Assembly: GCF_024207115.1 (NCBI RefSeq)
Contig: NZ_CP100128.1
Span: forward strand, 1,922,001-1,986,000
Origin: Chromobacterium sp. IIBBL 290-4
GTDB lineage: Bacteria > Pseudomonadota > Gammaproteobacteria > Burkholderiales > Chromobacteriaceae
Length of the DNA stretch: 64,000 nt
Reading direction: 5' to 3'
Shown: positions 9,055-16,698 of the stretch, in pieces
How positions within the stretch are numbered: position 1 is the stretch's first letter
Layout of the letters: every line of letters starts with the position of its first letter
Translations under genes and position numbers: made by a program
Notes under the pieces: generated by a model
Told to the model about the DNA's origin: nothing
What the model saw: only the letters and a program-made list of their open reading frames with translations
The model's database searches: none

Positions 9055-9420
9055 TTACTGTTGCAGCGAAACCGGGGAGGATACCCATACCACGCCCACT
9101 TCGGGGTTGGTGTACACCGGCTTCAGAGCGGCACCGTTGAGGCTGACGGCATAGGCTTGCGGGCCGCCCCAATTGATGCCAGTGGCCACCAGCGTGTAGG
9201 CGCCGGGAGCCAGATAGACGTTGTAGTTGCCGGACAGCGGGGTGGTGACGCCGTTCAGGTTGAGCGGGCCGGTATATTGGCCGGACTGCAGGCTGATGGT
9301 GAAGTTGACCGGCTCATTGTTGCCGCTCTTGATGTCTGCGATCTGGTAGCTGTTGGCGCCGGTGTAGGCGATCAGCACGAGTTCGTTGTCGCAGGCGGTG
9401 ATGGTAAGGGTATTGGCCAT
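9055..9420 (-). CDS. Small beta-rich cytosolic protein, unknown function
   Basis: 121 residues beginning MANTLTITACDNELV. The start is fixed by an excellent ribosome-binding site (AAAGGAG) 8 bases upstream; a longer frame extending to 9495 has none. There is no signal peptide. The sequence alternates short hydrophobic strands with Gly/Asn/Pro turns (SGNNEPVNFTISLQSGQY, TPLSGNYNVYLAPG), suggesting a beta-sandwich or lectin-like fold. That is inference from composition only. A TATAGT hexamer near 9483-9489 could be its -10. Confidence 0.75.
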   Translation of the reverse strand: MANTLTITACDNELVLIAYTGANSYQIADIKSGNNEPVNFTISLQSGQYTGPLNLNGVTTPLSGNYNVYLAPGAYTLVATGINWGGPQAYAVSLNGAALKPVYTNPEVGVVWVSSPVSLQQ

Positions 9421-9642
9421 AACTTTCTCCTTTAAAGGCGATCTCGGGACGGAGTTGAGGCGGCGCTGAAAACCAGCCCTGGGACTATAGAGCACAGGAT
9501 TCGCTAATAACCCTTAATTACGCTTTTCGAGTATTTGCGCTTAGCGTGATGCGAGACACTGAGGGACGACGCGCTGATGCTTGAACCGATGGCGCGGGCT
9601 GGCGGCGGCAGGAGCAGTCTCTTGGCATCAGCAGCGGGGTGC

Positions 9643-10836
9643 TTAGGCTTGCGGCTCGCCAGGCGCCGGCGGCGCGATGCTCACCACCCTATCCCGCCCG
9701 CCGTCCTTGGCCTGATACAGCGCCTTGTCCGCCCGCGCCAGCGTGTTGTGTATCCGTTCGCCGTTCATCCACAAGGTGACGCCCACGGAGAAGGTCTGGC
9801 CGTCCGGCAGGTTGCGGCGTAAAGACTCGATGCGGGCGACGGCTTGCGACAGGTCGCAGTCCATCAGCGCCAGCACGAACTCCTCGCCGCCGAAGCGGGC
9901 GAACAGATCCGACTGCCGCATGCGGGATTTGATCAGCAAGGACGCCTCCCGCAGCAGGCGGTCGCCTTCCGGGTGGCCGTAGGTGTCGTTGAATTGCTTG
10001 AAGTGGTCCAGATCGAACAAGGCGACGGCGACGGGCTGGCCGTAGCGTTTGGCGGTGGCCAGCATCATTTCGATTTGCAGATCCCAGGTGCGGCGGTTGG
10101 GAAGCTGGGTCAGTTCGTCGGTGCCGGCCAGCGATTCCAGCTTCTGCATCAGGCTGCGCATCTGTCCCAGCCATTTGTGCAACAGCCGCACCAGCAGAAT
10201 GGCCATGGCGCTGGCGATGATCCACATCACCAGCATCATCCAGCGGGCGACGATGCCGTAGGAGTTGGACTGCGCCACCTTTTTCATCAGGTCAAGGGTG
10301 ATGGATACAGCCAGCGCGTTGGTGTTTTGCGAAATGTGGGTGAAGATCTGGATTTCCTCGCCCATCACCAGTTTGGACGCTTTGTCGCGGGCGATGGGAG
10401 AGCCGGAGCGGTACATGGCGATGATGTCGCGGTCCATTTCCATGAAGGCGTTGAAATCCTTTTGCACGCTGTCCAGCTGGCTGCGCTGGTCGGCGCTGAG
10501 GGTCATGCCGCGCAAGGTTTGGATGTCGCGGCGGAAGTTGTCGGCCGAACGCAGGAATTCCGAACGGGAAATCGCGTCGTCGCGGCTGGCGCCCTCCACG
10601 CTGCGGATGATGTCGAAGGCGTAGCCGGTTTGCCAGCCGTTAAGATCGGCGGCGTCGAATTTCACCTCCATCGCCGCCTGGGCGATGGCGATGTAGTCGA
10701 CGATCTGGGCGCGGCCGTCCTCTTCCATCTTTTCGATATAAAACGACAGCAGCGGCAACAAGCCCATGCACAACAGGATGGGCGCGGCCACCATGATGGC
10801 TTTCAGCATGATGCCTTTGTCGTTGTTGTCGGACAT
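9643..10836 (-). CDS. Membrane-bound diguanylate cyclase (GGDEF)
   Basis: Makes the second messenger c-di-GMP from two GTP. 397 residues. A first transmembrane helix is at about 12-34, a periplasmic sensor region of about 160 residues follows (helical, MCP four-helix-bundle-like in appearance), a second helix is at about 196-217, and the C-terminal GGDEF domain follows. The active-site motif GGEEF is at 316-320 and is preceded by RQSD at 307-310, the RxxD inhibitory site for product feedback. It is transcribed alone, away from the GNAT gene. The ligand is not predictable. Confidence 0.92.
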   Translation of the reverse strand: MSDNNDKGIMLKAIMVAAPILLCMGLLPLLSFYIEKMEEDGRAQIVDYIAIAQAAMEVKFDAADLNGWQTGYAFDIIRSVEGASRDDAISRSEFLRSADNFRRDIQTLRGMTLSADQRSQLDSVQKDFNAFMEMDRDIIAMYRSGSPIARDKASKLVMGEEIQIFTHISQNTNALAVSITLDLMKKVAQSNSYGIVARWMMLVMWIIASAMAILLVRLLHKWLGQMRSLMQKLESLAGTDELTQLPNRRTWDLQIEMMLATAKRYGQPVAVALFDLDHFKQFNDTYGHPEGDRLLREASLLIKSRMRQSDLFARFGGEEFVLALMDCDLSQAVARIESLRRNLPDGQTFSVGVTLWMNGERIHNTLARADKALYQAKDGGRDRVVSIAPPAPGEPQA

Positions 10837-11091
10837 GATCGTTCTACCGGTGCGCGGGAGGAGCTTCCAACTGGCCGCGCTTGCGTCTCGCGGGCTTGTT
10901 TCAAGATAGATCGTTTTTGTAAGAACAAATACTTATGGTTCATGCGGCGACTTTTGTCATCCAGGCAATGCCTAAGGCATAATGTCGCCGCGGCGCAGCC
11001 GGCGGTTTGCGCGCGTTCCGGGCCTGCGCATGGGCCATAAGCGGCAGGCCATCGCGGCATATTGATTGATGCAGTCTTGAAGGTTTCCAGC

Positions 11092-11583
11092 ATGCGGATT
11101 CGACAGATCGAGGCGGACGATTTCGCCGTTCTTTCCTTGGCCATGGATGATTGGTGGGGCGGCAAGCCGGTGCGTCACCTATTGCATCGCATGTATTTCG
11201 ACCATTTTTCCAGCACCAGCTTCGCGGCGGTGGAGGGGGACGAGGTGATTGGCTTCCTGGTCGGTTTCCGTTCCCAATCGCAGCCTGAACAGGCTTATAT
11301 CCATTTGGTGGGCGTGTCGCCGCAGGCGCGCGGGCGTGAGGTCGGCCGCAATCTGTACCGGCATTTTTTCGAGGCGGTCGGCAAGTCCGGATGTCGGGAA
11401 GTGCGTGCCATCACCTCGCCGGGCAATGCCGCATCCATCGCTTTTCATCGGCGGATGGGCTTCGCGCTGCTTCCGGGCGATGGCGTAGAAGAGGGCGTGC
11501 CGGTGATGTACGACTACAGCGGGCCGGGCCAGCATAGGGTGGGCTTCCAGTTGCGGCTGGATGCGGATGCTTATGGGGCGTAG
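11092..11583 (+). CDS. GNAT-family N-acetyltransferase
   Basis: 163 residues with the single-domain GNAT fold. The acetyl-CoA pyrophosphate-binding motif A is GVSPQARGREVGRNLY, preceded by the VEGDEVIGFLVGF strand pair and followed by the NAASIAFHRRMGF motif typical of the C-terminal half. I chose the ATG at 11092 (MRIRQIEADDF), which has AAGG upstream; a TTG 30 bases earlier is also in frame. The acetyl acceptor cannot be predicted. Its 3' end overlaps the next gene by 23 bases, so the two are probably translationally coupled. Confidence 0.9.
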   Translation: MRIRQIEADDFAVLSLAMDDWWGGKPVRHLLHRMYFDHFSSTSFAAVEGDEVIGFLVGFRSQSQPEQAYIHLVGVSPQARGREVGRNLYRHFFEAVGKSGCREVRAITSPGNAASIAFHRRMGFALLPGDGVEEGVPVMYDYSGPGQHRVGFQLRLDADAYGA

Positions 11584-12337
11584 CGCCGGCGCATGCGCGC
11601 CATCAGTTTCCGTCGAGCGCGGCAGGCTGCGATGCGGCGCGCGTCTGCCGCAGGCGGTTTTCTTCGATCTGGACAATACCCTGGTGCATCGGAACGCCAG
11701 CATCGATTTATACGCGCGCCGGTTCTGGCGGGATTTCGGCCATGTCATGGCGGGCGGCGGCGCGGATGATGCCGCGGCGGTGATCAAGCGTTTTGACAAT
11801 GGCGGCTATCTTCCCGCCGGCTCGCCGTTTGCTTCGATCAAGCAGGCGGTGTCCCATGGCTTGCAAACCGAGCTGGCCTGGCGGCGAGCGCCTGAGCACG
11901 AAACCTTATTGGCGCACTGGGAGCGTTATAACGCCGTCTGCACGGCGGCGATGCCGGGCGCGGCGCAGGCGGTGGCCTGGCTGCTGAGCGTGGGCGCGCG
12001 CATAGGCGTGGTTTCCAATGGCAGCCATCGCACCCGGCTGGAAAAAGTGGCGCAGCTGCCATTCGCCGCCGCCATCGAATTGACCATCAGTTCGGAATCG
12101 GCGGAGGTAAAAAAGCCGGACCCGGCCATTTTTCTGATGGCGGCAGACGCGATGGGCGTGCGGCCGCAAGACTGCTGGTATGTCGGCGACCATCCGCTGA
12201 ATGACGCGCAGGGCGCCATGCGCGCCGGGATGCATCCGGTCTGGCTGCAGGGTTTCCATCCTTGGCCGGAGGACATGCCCGCCGCGTGTTGCGCCATTCC
12301 TGCGCTTGAGGCTTTGGCCGGCTTGGCCGACGCGTAG
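11561..12337 (+). CDS. HAD-superfamily hydrolase (phosphatase-like)
   Basis: 258 residues if read from the first ATG (ATGs also at 11567 and 11573). The HAD motifs are in order: motif I DLDNTL with nucleophilic Asp, motif II SNG in VVSNGSH, motif III Lys in EVKKPDPAIF, and motif IV GDHPLND. This matches the haloacid dehalogenase subfamily with a helical cap, usually small-molecule phosphatases such as phosphoglycolate or nucleotide phosphatases. The first ~30 residues (AGACAPSVSVERGRL) look unlike the family, so the true start may be internal. It probably forms a two-gene unit with the GNAT gene. Confidence 0.88.
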   Translation: MRMLMGRSAGACAPSVSVERGRLRCGARLPQAVFFDLDNTLVHRNASIDLYARRFWRDFGHVMAGGGADDAAAVIKRFDNGGYLPAGSPFASIKQAVSHGLQTELAWRRAPEHETLLAHWERYNAVCTAAMPGAAQAVAWLLSVGARIGVVSNGSHRTRLEKVAQLPFAAAIELTISSESAEVKKPDPAIFLMAADAMGVRPQDCWYVGDHPLNDAQGAMRAGMHPVWLQGFHPWPEDMPAACCAIPALEALAGLADA

Positions 12338-12346
12338 CGGGCGCGC

Positions 12347-14638
12347 TCAGTAGGTGTTGGGGTCGGAGGAAGTGTCCATGATGATGAAGTCGAAATCCTG
12401 GCGCGGGAAGGCATGGAAATCTTCCGCGCGGATGGCCCAGGTGCCCCATTTCAATTGCCGGGCGGCCGGTATTTTCTTGATGGCGGCGTAGCCGTCGAAG
12501 TCGAAGCTCAGGTTGGTGAAGATGCCCGATGAAACCGCCTGTTCGACGATGTCTTCCAGCTTGTTGCAGGCGCCTGCGTTTTTGGCCGGATCCATGGCGC
12601 AGGGCACGGAAACGTCGCCGTTAACGTAATAAGACGTTCTCGCGCCCAGCGCTCTCAAGCCCGCGCCGCACTGCTGCAGTTCCGGCAGCCGTTGAATGGC
12701 GGGTGGCGGGAACTCCACCAGCAGCTGCCCGACGCGGTTGCGGTTCTTGCCCAGATAAGCCAGCAGCCGCAGACAGGCTTCGGGCTGGTCCAGATTTTTC
12801 GAATCTATCCACAGCTTGGTCTTGCGGGCCTCGGCAATCTTGAAAATATCCTCCACCAGCATGCCGGTGGACGGCAGCGGCGGATGATGCACCGTCAGCT
12901 TGTCGCCCTCCACCACCATGTCGAACTCCAGGCAATTGGTGATGGCCGCGCCGCGCAGCGCCTTGGCGATGGAGTTGGAGCGGTGGTAGCAAATGGGGAT
13001 GTCCGGCCCCAGTTTTTCATGGATGGTGGCGATATAGGTCGGCGCGGGCGTGCCGACGCGCAGGCGGTTGCCAGGCAGGCCGGCGCGGAGGTCGTAGTCG
13101 ATGTTGATTCTTTGCTCGTCGCCCTGGATGTCCCGCTTCAGGATATAGGGCCTGGGGTGCGGCAGATGGGACGCCAGCGTGGGAATGGGCAGCGGCGTGG
13201 CGGAGCTGACGCCCAGCAGATCCAGAATGCTGGGGGTGATTTGATCCAGTAGGCGCACGCGGTTTTCCGCGGCGGCTTGCCGGTATTGCCGGACGCGGTC
13301 GGGATATTTGTCCTGGTAGGCCTGATTGAAATACAGGATCAGCGGCACCGTGGACATTTCGTCGATGTAGCGCGAGGAGTCGTGGCCGCGCAGGGTATAG
13401 GCCGAATCGCCGTGATCGGAAAAATACACCAGGACGGCGGGCTGGAGCCGCTGGCGGATGTTGTCGATGGCGTGGGCGACGTTGCGGTCGATATAGGTGA
13501 TGGCCTGGTTGTAGTCGGCCACGTTTTGGCGCAGATCGGCCCGGAGCAGCCTGGGCATGCTATTGCCGAATAAGCCGTCGGGCTGGATGTCCGGCATGGC
13601 CACCGGCTGGGTCAGGCTGGGATCGATAAAGTTCAGATAAGGACCATGGCCGGCGTAAGAGTGGAAAAACACCACGCCTGGCGTGGCCAGCGCCGTCTCC
13701 AGCAATTGGTGCCCTTCGGTGCGGGGTTCGGAGAAATTGCCTTTGTATCGGTCTTCGGGATGCAGATCAAAGCGCATGCCGTCATAGATGAAGTGCGAGA
13801 ACGAGGCGAAGGAGCCGTTCAAGGGCTGGATGGAATACAGCCTGGGTTGCAGGCCCGCTTGATGCAGGATAGCGCCGATGCCGTATTTCAGATGGTGCAG
13901 GTCTTTATCGCTGACCGTGATGGACAGGGCGCGCAATAAGCTCAGCGAGGTATGGGTGTGGGTGGAGCGCACCTTGTCGAAGCGGAGAAAGCCCGCATCA
14001 TGGCTGGCCAGATAGTCCAGGCGGGGGGTGGTGGGAAAGGGATAGCCGTACAGGCTCATGTTCAGGCTGGAGGTGCTTTCGCCGATGTAAACCAGCATGT
14101 CCACCTTGTCCCGGCTGCTGAAGCCTTGAGGCTTCTGGCCAAACTCCGCCGCGAGATGGTCGATGAATCCCCGGCCGGCGGCAAAGCCTGAATAGCCCAG
14201 AAAAACCAGGTAGGAAACCATTACCATTTCCAGCAAGGCCAGTTGTTTTACAAGCCTGAGCCGGCGGCGGCTCCACGCATGCAGCGCGGCGGACAGCAGC
14301 AGCGCGTCGAGCAGCACCACGATGGTGGGCTTCTCGCTGGCGGTCTGGATCAGTATCTGCAGAAACAGGGTGCGGAAAGTGGCGAGCCAGAACAGCGCTT
14401 CGCGCCAGTTGAAGGCGTTCAGCTCCAGAAACGAATCGCCGCCCAGGCCGGAGAGCCAGTCTATCAGCCCATTGACCGTGCCTATGCTGAGCAGGCCCAG
14501 CGTGGCGAACAGCAGGGCCGAGACATACTTTTTCCGCGACAACAGGAAATGCCAGGCAAAAGTGAACAGCAGGGCGGAAAACAGAATGACTGTCCAATTT
14601 TCTATCGACTTGCCGATGATTTTGGATAACCACTCCAT
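12347..14638 (-). CDS. EptA-like phosphotransferase/sulfatase-fold protein with extra GDPD/menorin-like domain
   Basis: 763 residues. The N-terminus has about five membrane helices (roughly 14-155). A periplasmic alkaline-phosphatase-superfamily domain follows (about 178-480) with VYIGESTSS, where Thr189 is the expected phosphoenzyme nucleophile, plus TTPRLD and YFSDHGDS metal-binding motifs. This is the layout of phosphoethanolamine transferases acting on lipid A or surface glycans. Unlike EptA (about 550 residues), it carries a further ~250-residue C-terminal region. Its HRSNSIAKAL, EFDM and HHPPLP motifs recall the GDPD/FAM151 (menorin) TIM-barrel group. The ATG at 14638 is preceded by CAGGGG; an upstream in-frame start lacks a site. 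The substrate is not known. Confidence 0.8.
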   Translation of the reverse strand: MEWLSKIIGKSIENWTVILFSALLFTFAWHFLLSRKKYVSALLFATLGLLSIGTVNGLIDWLSGLGGDSFLELNAFNWREALFWLATFRTLFLQILIQTASEKPTIVVLLDALLLSAALHAWSRRRLRLVKQLALLEMVMVSYLVFLGYSGFAAGRGFIDHLAAEFGQKPQGFSSRDKVDMLVYIGESTSSLNMSLYGYPFPTTPRLDYLASHDAGFLRFDKVRSTHTHTSLSLLRALSITVSDKDLHHLKYGIGAILHQAGLQPRLYSIQPLNGSFASFSHFIYDGMRFDLHPEDRYKGNFSEPRTEGHQLLETALATPGVVFFHSYAGHGPYLNFIDPSLTQPVAMPDIQPDGLFGNSMPRLLRADLRQNVADYNQAITYIDRNVAHAIDNIRQRLQPAVLVYFSDHGDSAYTLRGHDSSRYIDEMSTVPLILYFNQAYQDKYPDRVRQYRQAAAENRVRLLDQITPSILDLLGVSSATPLPIPTLASHLPHPRPYILKRDIQGDEQRINIDYDLRAGLPGNRLRVGTPAPTYIATIHEKLGPDIPICYHRSNSIAKALRGAAITNCLEFDMVVEGDKLTVHHPPLPSTGMLVEDIFKIAEARKTKLWIDSKNLDQPEACLRLLAYLGKNRNRVGQLLVEFPPPAIQRLPELQQCGAGLRALGARTSYYVNGDVSVPCAMDPAKNAGACNKLEDIVEQAVSSGIFTNLSFDFDGYAAIKKIPAARQLKWGTWAIRAEDFHAFPRQDFDFIIMDTSSDPNTY

Positions 14639-15022
14639 GACGCGCCCCTGATTGACTGGATATTGATGAAGCATCGGCAAGGCTGCCGCGAGAGGGCGGC
14701 GGCGCTGCAAGTTCATCGGCTGCGAGAAGCTTTATTGTCGGGACGGCGGTTAGCGTCTGCGCCTGTCCGTCGCTTAATTGTGTCGGCGATGGCGATGAGC
14801 GGCCATCTCTCCCATCCGGAGAGCCTGAACGGGAGTCATTTCATTTTATGATTGGCTGCGGCTCGGCGGGGTGAAAGTTTGCGATCAAATGTTGCAACAA
14901 TTACCCATTTTGGGTATGTGGAAAGCGGGGCGCGGGCAGCCACTGCGCTTGGCTTGGGAAAAGGGCTGGGAAGGGAGGCTTTTTGCCGGCGGCGGCGTGA
15001 GATGCGCGCGCCGGCTGAGCGC
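14639..15022. other. Intergenic region with a perfect small palindrome
   Basis: 384 bases with no convincing gene. It holds the 3' end of the infA unit and the probable promoter of the EptA-like gene, both on the minus strand. TACCCATTTTGGGTA at 14902-14916 is a dyad with six-base arms, next to TTGTTGCAACA-like sequence, and could be an operator. I see no clear intrinsic terminator. Confidence 0.4.
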
Positions 15023-15202
15023 TCAACCAGCGGTGACGTAGGCTTCGCCGGAGTATTCGGCGGTTTCGATGCCGAAGGCGGAGCGGAAGGTCACCATGAA
15101 GCGGCGTCCCAGTTGCTGGATGGCCAGCACTTCGAAAGAGACGGGCGACTGGTCGATGTGTTGGGTGATGCGATCACCCTGTTTCAATTCTTTGATTTTC
15201 AT
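15023..15202 (-). CDS. Small 59-residue protein downstream of infA
   Basis: A complete short frame, ATG at 15202 and TGA at 15023-15025, encoding MKIKELKQGDRITQHID and ending AYVTAG. It is charged and beta-strand-rich, without membrane segments. It lies 36 bases after infA on the same strand, and GGAAACCC precedes the ATG. The predicted strands (SFEVLAIQQLG, RFMVTFRSAFG) resemble small OB- or SH3-like folds, which would suit an RNA-linked role beside IF-1. That is inference; I do not recognise the family. Confidence 0.72.
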   Translation of the reverse strand: MKIKELKQGDRITQHIDQSPVSFEVLAIQQLGRRFMVTFRSAFGIETAEYSGEAYVTAG

Positions 15203-15238
15203 TGGGTTTCCATTCTAGGCCACCCAATGGGCGGCCTG

Positions 15239-15499
15239 TTACGGGCGGCGGTGGGGCGCTGCGCCCATATCGATTTTCGGTGTCGGATGACGGAAATTGA
15301 TCCGCCCCTTGGTGAGATCGTAGGGGGACATTTCCACGGTAACTCGGTCGCCAACCAGCACGCGGATGCGGTGCAGTTTCATCTTGCCCGAGCCATAAGC
15401 AAGAATCTCTACGTTGTTGTCCAGGCGAACGCGGAAACGCGATTCCGGCAGCATTTCAATGACAACACCTTGCAGTTCGATCATGTCTTCTTTGGACAT
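15239..15499 (-). CDS. infA: Translation initiation factor IF-1 (longer, stand-alone type)
   Basis: IF-1 occupies the ribosomal A site during initiation. 86 residues against the usual 72. The OB fold is clear: [46 protein letters not shown] and the terminal [14 protein letters not shown] block. The extra C-terminal residues ([15 protein letters not shown]) are not part of the canonical factor. It is not in a ribosomal-protein cluster here, so it may be a second, accessory copy of the kind seen in several betaproteobacteria. It is probably co-transcribed with the 59-residue gene from the promoter at 15656-15684. Confidence 0.93.
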   Translation of the reverse strand: MSKEDMIELQGVVIEMLPESRFRVRLDNNVEILAYGSGKMKLHRIRVLVGDRVTVEMSPYDLTKGRINFRHPTPKIDMGAAPHRRP

Positions 15500-15655
15500 G
15501 GCAGCTCCAATTCTGAAATAGTAGGCAGCCGCGCGAGCGATGCGTCACACGCGGCGTATTGCTTCGTAAACCTGAGCGGAAATTGCTATCGGCGCGACAG
15601 CAGTTAAGGCAAGGCAAACCGCTGTTGGGGCGCGGCTTGAGAAGAGGCTGCCAAG

Positions 15656-15684
15656 ATTATCAATCTAATTGATTGATTTGTCAA
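15656..15684 (-). promoter_or_regulatory. Strong sigma70-type promoter for infA
   Basis: On the minus strand: TTGACA (15679-15684), a 17-base spacer, then GATAAT (15656-15661). This is close to consensus in a locally AT-rich stretch. It implies a start near 15649 and a leader of about 150 bases before the infA ATG. No other sensible start codon lies between. Confidence 0.75.
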
Positions 15685-15726
15685 ATTTAATTGATTTTCT
15701 TTGCCTCGGCGAAACGAGCCCGGCCT

Positions 15727-16500
15727 TTAGAACATCAGCGCCTTTTCCACCTCGTCCGCCGGCAGGTAGCGGGAAAAGATGCGGCGCAGCGTGCCATCCT
15801 GTTTCATTTGCGCTACCAGCTTGCGCAGCTGGGCCCTTTCCGTTGCGGCCAACAGCGTTTTGCTCAGCACCAAACAGCCCAGGACCGGCGGCTGCTGCGT
15901 TTGCCAGTCGTAGATGCGCACCCTTTCCTCCAATCCATTCTCCTTCAAGTACTTGAGATAGAAAACGGGGATGGAAATCACCAATTGGGCGTGCCCGCGC
16001 GCCAGCATCAGGAACAGGCTCTGGGTGTCCGGCACCTCGGTCACCGCGCCGCGGGCGCGCAAGCGCGCAATCAGGCCATCATAAGGATTGCCGTAGGCGA
16101 AGCCGCGCACCACGGCGACGCGGGCGGCGGGATCGGCAAGCAGGCTGGCAGGGGTGGGATACCTCCCATCCAGCGTCAGCGCGCGGTTGCTTTGCGCGAT
16201 ATAAGGGATGAATTCCGCGAAACGGCCGCGTTCGGCGGTTTCCACGCCGGAGGTGGCCATGGCCAGTTTGCCGCCGGCCAATTGGCTCCAGATGCGGGCG
16301 CGGGGCATGTCCTGCCGCAGGAAGACATAGCCGCCCCGCCGCGCCAGCTCGTCTATCACGTCCGCGTCTATCCCCTTGCCGTCGCTATATTCCAATCCGG
16401 CTTCGTAAAAGCCTATGGACAGCGCGGGCCGTTCGGCAAGCGGCTCGGCGCGGCATGGCGCGCAAGCGATGGCCAGCAAGAGCAATAGCGTCTTTTTCAA
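15727..16500 (-). CDS. Periplasmic solute-binding protein, family 3
   Basis: 257 residues. A cleavable signal peptide occupies about 1-18 (MKKTLLLLLAIACAPCRA), followed by a type-3 (polar amino-acid-binding) domain: LSIGFYEAG, GIDADVIDELARRGG, GKLAMATSGVETAERGRFAEF and ending with TLRRIFSRYLP. There are no permease or ATPase genes beside it, so it may be an orphan binding protein or feed a sensor rather than a transporter. The start is TTG at 16500 with no strong ribosome-binding site. It is the only start that gives a complete signal peptide. Confidence 0.82.
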   Translation of the reverse strand: MKKTLLLLLAIACAPCRAEPLAERPALSIGFYEAGLEYSDGKGIDADVIDELARRGGYVFLRQDMPRARIWSQLAGGKLAMATSGVETAERGRFAEFIPYIAQSNRALTLDGRYPTPASLLADPAARVAVVRGFAYGNPYDGLIARLRARGAVTEVPDTQSLFLMLARGHAQLVISIPVFYLKYLKENGLEERVRIYDWQTQQPPVLGCLVLSKTLLAATERAQLRKLVAQMKQDGTLRRIFSRYLPADEVEKALMF

Positions 16501-16698
16501 GATCGGCGGCCTGGGGAGAAGGTAGACACAATCCAGTGTAGTGTTTATTCCGGCGGCTATGGCGGCAGCGGATCTGCATCTGGGCGCAGGGCGCGGACGG
16601 CAATGTGTAGATATAGGGAACTTGCGCGCCGCTAGGCAAGTCTGACCCGGCTGTTTGACAATCGCTCAGCGTCGCCAGCCCGGCCGACTTCCGCTACC

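Noticed and set aside
14852..15607. 251-codon plus-strand frame over infA
   Set aside because: It is the antisense of infA and its partner; both real genes have matching families or start sites on the minus strand.
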